From Planctomycetota bacterium (GTDB lineage Bacteria > Planctomycetota > UBA8108), in assembly GCA_016928605.1 (NCBI GenBank), contig JAFGKN010000742.1, forward strand, positions 1 through 9,130: 9,130 nt of DNA, written 5' to 3'. Positions 8,801 to 9,130 of the stretch are shown piece after piece. The notes under the pieces are model-generated. The model did not search any database, was not told the origin of the DNA, and saw only the letters and a list, made by a program, of their open reading frames with translations. Numbering within the stretch: position 1 is the first letter of the stretch; the number at the start of each line of letters is the position of its first letter. Made by a program: the position numbers and the translations under genes.

Positions 8801-9130
8801 TACAGGCTCTATCACTCCCGCGACGAACAGATGGGCGTCGTGGAAGCCCGCGGCGAGGGCCGGCGAGGTCCCCTCGATGCGGGTCGAGCTGACGAAGGAG
8901 ACGTCGGTCAAGTAAGCCGCCCCCAGCGCCGGCAGGAGACCCGCGCTGAAGTTTTGGCCCGTGAAGGCGACCCTCGTGCCGGCGACGGTCGAGATCACCG
9001 ATGGCGTGACGGCCTCGATGACGACGGGAGGCGGCGCGACGTACGTGACCGCCGCCGCAAACGTGGCCGTGCCTCGAGCGTCGGTCGCCGTCACGTCCTT
9101 CGGTCCCGCGGAGCGAGCGGGCGCGATCCC
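2864..9130 (-). CDS. Giant multidomain extracellular protein (5' end outside window): TIG repeats, Fn3-like, PKD-like, propeller-like, CARDB-like and dockerin-like modules
   Basis: The frame is open from the right edge to TGA at 2866-2864, giving 2088 visible residues with the start outside the window. Order from the N-terminus, by position: four TIG/IPT-like units (9130-8249, the first partial); a fibronectin-like module (8191-7982); unrecognised beta-rich segments; a PKD-like domain (7096-6764, ending in a TYRIDLTVSD strand); a six-Cys cluster (6598-6527); a Gly-rich hinge near 5920-5890; a very hydrophobic unrecognised block (5872-5369); a beta-propeller-like region (5263-3800) with repeated xPSLALSPDG and AVW patterns; a CARDB-like domain (3763-3416); a second fibronectin-like module (3358-3158); and a dockerin-like module (3133-2897). 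No catalytic motif was recognised. The make-up fits a secreted or surface structural or adhesive protein. Export is inferred from the domains because the signal peptide is not visible. The exact role is unknown, and several internal boundaries are approximate. Confidence 0.88.
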   Translation of the reverse strand, partial: GIAPARSAGPKDVTATDARGTATFAAAVTYVAPPPVVIEAVTPSVISTVAGTRVAFTGQNFSAGLLPALGAAYLTDVSFVSSTRIEGTSPALAAGFHDAHLFVAGVIEPVASLSRAVEARVPVALRGVDPSVVSTEGTTAVEVTGNNFRSDVVIRFGGKDLAGQTVVSSTLIRGTAPSHTAGPKDVTADDAVSAAVLPGGVTYEEPVPEVRITAVDPSRVESMGGEWIAFTGENLTANHRPYIGHYPLGEVRWQGEDRITGRTQSMEPGIYDAIIIDSALERVAARLQRAVEVLAREEVLPAPREFDTSLAEGTARFEWFNPVPYTRIVVEDPEGNLVAQLPGDATFLEVSAIGVDQMGLEFRGEVEAIVSPPAGAMARIYNCERPPPLYGDGSQSGPVEFTLYGGPPHVNIIPVELDVWVQLEGKRSGSASPHRKDDLISIYDIPAQNLEVQEEGTVGHIQSYVFRNSIPPPVQYRSKVSTGFVLQQPTTKLEIAGYYEKIATAPDLELRGRITLVHAADPAQPLDVRAEFLFPDILISNPPPCEKADGGGGDFPVQFEVMLLTGKKWNETIVMRTPSSPGDDTIVVCPPPEELEAFPAGEYLLDVFVVGGDPRLPYYLFADDLRQFEILIPGVPCPPYPLVKVTDMQGLRTLPVVDRITARAYLMPTALKDIMPLHNMVTFTAHGFWTDFDDSCYVIEESDMGAYVDPAADPDGDPPPMVYPDAYRQHPGVRYQWKFREYTPAISKETSSNRLDHFVPYGTYRIDLTVSDKACGFSKKRSFEVVVVPSGLDCPTRPYDFVFPTPDPAGIYAVLGLAGSARPAGPGRFEGQRPLEIRVLVVPGCGADSCVQPPCCPMNCDAPFTDECDPAASDILLRLAWNTPQEDDQGIQPANRHELYIPRVIDLSPNTSSGPKYYEVVVDDLATIPRIPSTFDWVHVYLQAKARSGSDQWADVHEQPMNFINSPRVLDTSFWSGNFNEEDASYHFVAKSAEETETGFPAPQSESFDMMGLAEVPSKSNDVGAGFTSRFQMTGGQWLPETGTGTSSGEVMSNQVNSAPLNLQGSFEGGKGEGGGGGLTDYIYKWCSHDVIVSGSFREQILNAVIYTGTIGPVPVTIWASIGLGLEYCVQSYISVFVRPFVESGARVESHFQLLSNVAIQIPCEVRADILGGIINISIGLIPEAVFEFDTDVATYDADLFANFYIGAVLNLYMFFKGCVDLLLVEICVGWEVPIFEGLPLIPETGRCPRLYTCDNPEGVQLVCPENRPCGAKGEGEGLDSSKDDPIPATHILQVISAPALSTHPDGTTIGTYSTGDNEGYIFIGDMNSGGIPGSGGRLLYRDADASFIAGAAQAEIALVSWTRLASTIDLNLPEDTGARRILLENDLSLRNEVSRRADIIISPVYKDSIQTWQMGGMTYPQFAVSDEPGDEDYTADGRSSIAGSLAHGDALVAWVRYETPAMLIPDGTTTVRRNMADVEPGECVPGTTTGSIARGFWCDVEVPNIRPQMEQTAIYARRATHEGPIDAKRRISPPGPCINIEPSLALSPDGEIAYCVWVHDPAHINLIDSNLGRNLYYAVWNRAADAWSTPQPVFSGDVDPDDTPGMLQPSIALKASHDGLLAFTAVAPDAVTSNSGIGGGSRFVYISRLEGGVFGPPELIHQTCRLMQYGEWTAIDLPQPPLAQDPRPWKVREPEAVIHWMRSGYLGSKESSGGWMLSVIGQGMTQPTEPVNMLPEGVIQTNMAFSAGGGSVHAIHLNCGSSSLQAFKERGFKRSLDNAFFEHTSFELAPDLAIADCHLSHQFAAPGSSVTARIKIENKGLAGSAIHPTTEASLVGIRIVFIDDVEHLAREVARDALPEMQPGENVEIELPLEMPHDPVRLRVEIDPNHGDRDPSNDWWECFFGAPPPASVICEEVLLPGGRGRAGMQVTWESPIIYDEILVYRGGEMRAALPGGTKVYVDQYREELEGKSVDYAVRGRLGASSSHRVACSTGPAPALFRRGDSDGSGTRDISDGIFIFNYLFLGGRTPECMSAADVNADARVDISDGIYLLSFLFLGGSPPPAPFPDCGVEPVNLGLPCVTQPECR
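2897..3133 (-). other. Dockerin-like calcium-binding module of the giant protein
   Basis: After FRRG come two loops, DSDGSGTRDISD (3121-3086) and DVNADARVDISD (3022-2987). Each is followed by a hydrophobic segment ending FLGG (FIFNYLFLGG and LLSFLFLGG). Loop 1 has Ser instead of Asp at position 5, and loop 2 has Ala instead of Gly at position 6; the other ligand positions are kept. A Pro-rich stretch and PFPDCG follow, a tail commonly seen after this module in Planctomycetota proteins. It is the same module type as at the end of the convergent protease gene and is nearer the consensus. Confidence 0.8.
3416..3763 (-). other. CARDB-like adhesion-type domain
   Basis: The segment starts PDLAIADCHL and continues with GSSVTARIKIENKGLAG (the usual G-x-V strand then N-x-G turn), a central LPEMQPGENVEIELPL strand and a closing VEIDPNHGDRDPSNDWW. 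This order (DL start, NKG turn, L-pG-E strand, vDP then D-x-sND) is characteristic of CARDB/APHP immunoglobulin-like domains found in bacterial extracellular proteins. The role is presumably structural. Confidence 0.65.
3800..5263 (-). other. Beta-propeller-like region
   Basis: About 490 residues show repeated blade-like signatures: APALSTHPDG, then EIALVSWTR, YPQFAVS with ALVAWVRYE, EPSLALSPDGEIAYCVW with NLYYAVWNRA, QPSIALKASHDGLLAF with RFVYISRLEGG, and EPEAVIHWM. The pattern of Pro-Ser-hydrophobic-Ala strands, an Asp-Gly turn, an Ala-hydrophobic-Trp strand and a third aromatic strand resembles BNR/sialidase-type propellers. About six blades can be counted, with irregular spacing. No sialidase Asp-box was found, so a binding or scaffold role is more likely than hydrolysis. 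Confidence 0.5.
5369..5872 (-). other. Unrecognised hydrophobic beta-rich block after a Gly-rich hinge
   Basis: About 168 residues rich in Ile, Val, Leu, Phe and Tyr, from near CSHDVIV to RCPRLYTC. They include GPVPVTIWASIGLGLEYC, ADILGGIINISIGLIPEA and FYIGAVLNLYMFFKGC. A GGKGEGGGGG hinge lies just before it. Charged residues recur every few positions, and many segments alternate polar and non-polar, so amphipathic beta strands fit better than membrane helices. The family is not recognised. It stands out sharply from the Pro/Asp/Gly-rich modules around it. Confidence 0.45.
8249..9130 (-). repeat. Array of TIG/IPT-like immunoglobulin repeats, cut by the window edge
   Basis: Three full units begin VTPSVIST (near 9010), VDPSVVST (near 8750) and VDPSRVES (near 8490). 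Each continues with an AFTGQNF, EVTGNNF or AFTGENL strand, the hallmark of TIG/IPT domains, at a spacing of about 85 residues. The residues before 9038 are the tail of a fourth unit: AGPKDVTATDA there matches AGPKDVTADDA in the unit ending near 8516. The array therefore continues to the right of the window. TIG domains are non-catalytic beta-sandwiches used as spacers or adhesive modules in surface proteins. Confidence 0.8.

Noticed and set aside
9092..9094. GTG as the true start of the giant gene
   Set aside because: The 12 codons before it remain open and continue the AGPKDVTA motif of a TIG unit, and starting here would cut a domain in half.
1..9130. RNA genes, CRISPR arrays, insertion sequences, toxin domains or phage genes
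   Set aside because: No tRNA or rRNA-like folding blocks, spaced direct repeats, transposase motifs, terminal inverted repeats or toxin motifs were seen. The window is almost fully covered by the two coding regions.

Overview
The window is high-GC bacterial DNA with strong third-position G/C bias. It carries two large convergent genes for exported multidomain proteins, separated by only 41 bases. Both proteins end in the same kind of module: a dockerin-like pair of EF-hand-type calcium loops of the form DxNxDGxxDISD followed by YLFLGG. This ending, together with the PPC-like, TIG and fibronectin-like modules, the Cys/Pro/Gly-rich linkers and the GC content, most resembles large extracellular proteins of Planctomycetota. 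That assignment rests on remembered family style rather than a search; other high-GC environmental phyla remain possible.

Layout: positions 1-23 hold only a Shine-Dalgarno sequence. The first gene (24-2822, + strand, complete, 932 aa) encodes a signal peptide, three tandem Cys-rich PPC-like domains, and a fibronectin-III-like domain whose two halves lie on either side of a trypsin/V8-type serine protease with an intact His592/Asp640/Ser711 triad. A dockerin-like module closes the protein. Positions 2823-2863 separate the two stop codons and contain a weak inverted repeat. The second gene (2864-9130, - strand) is open to the right edge, so its start and N-terminus lie outside the window. The 2088 visible residues read, N to C: four TIG/IPT-like units (the first partial), a fibronectin-like module, long unrecognised beta-rich stretches, a PKD-like domain, a small Cys cluster, a Gly-rich hinge, an unrecognised very hydrophobic block, a beta-propeller-like region, a CARDB-like domain, a second copy of the fibronectin-like module and the dockerin-like module.

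How they may work together: one gene gives a secreted endopeptidase and the other a giant, probably structural or adhesive, surface or secreted protein with no catalytic domain that I recognise. The shared terminal module suggests that both are sorted or anchored the same way. Convergent transcription argues against an operon. No RNA genes, CRISPR arrays, mobile elements or attachment sites were seen. The long open frames opposite and out of frame with these genes are GC-driven shadows. The points most worth a second look are the protease nested inside a fibronectin-type domain, the eight-cysteine PPC-like repeats, the unrecognised hydrophobic block of the giant protein and the shared dockerin-like ends.
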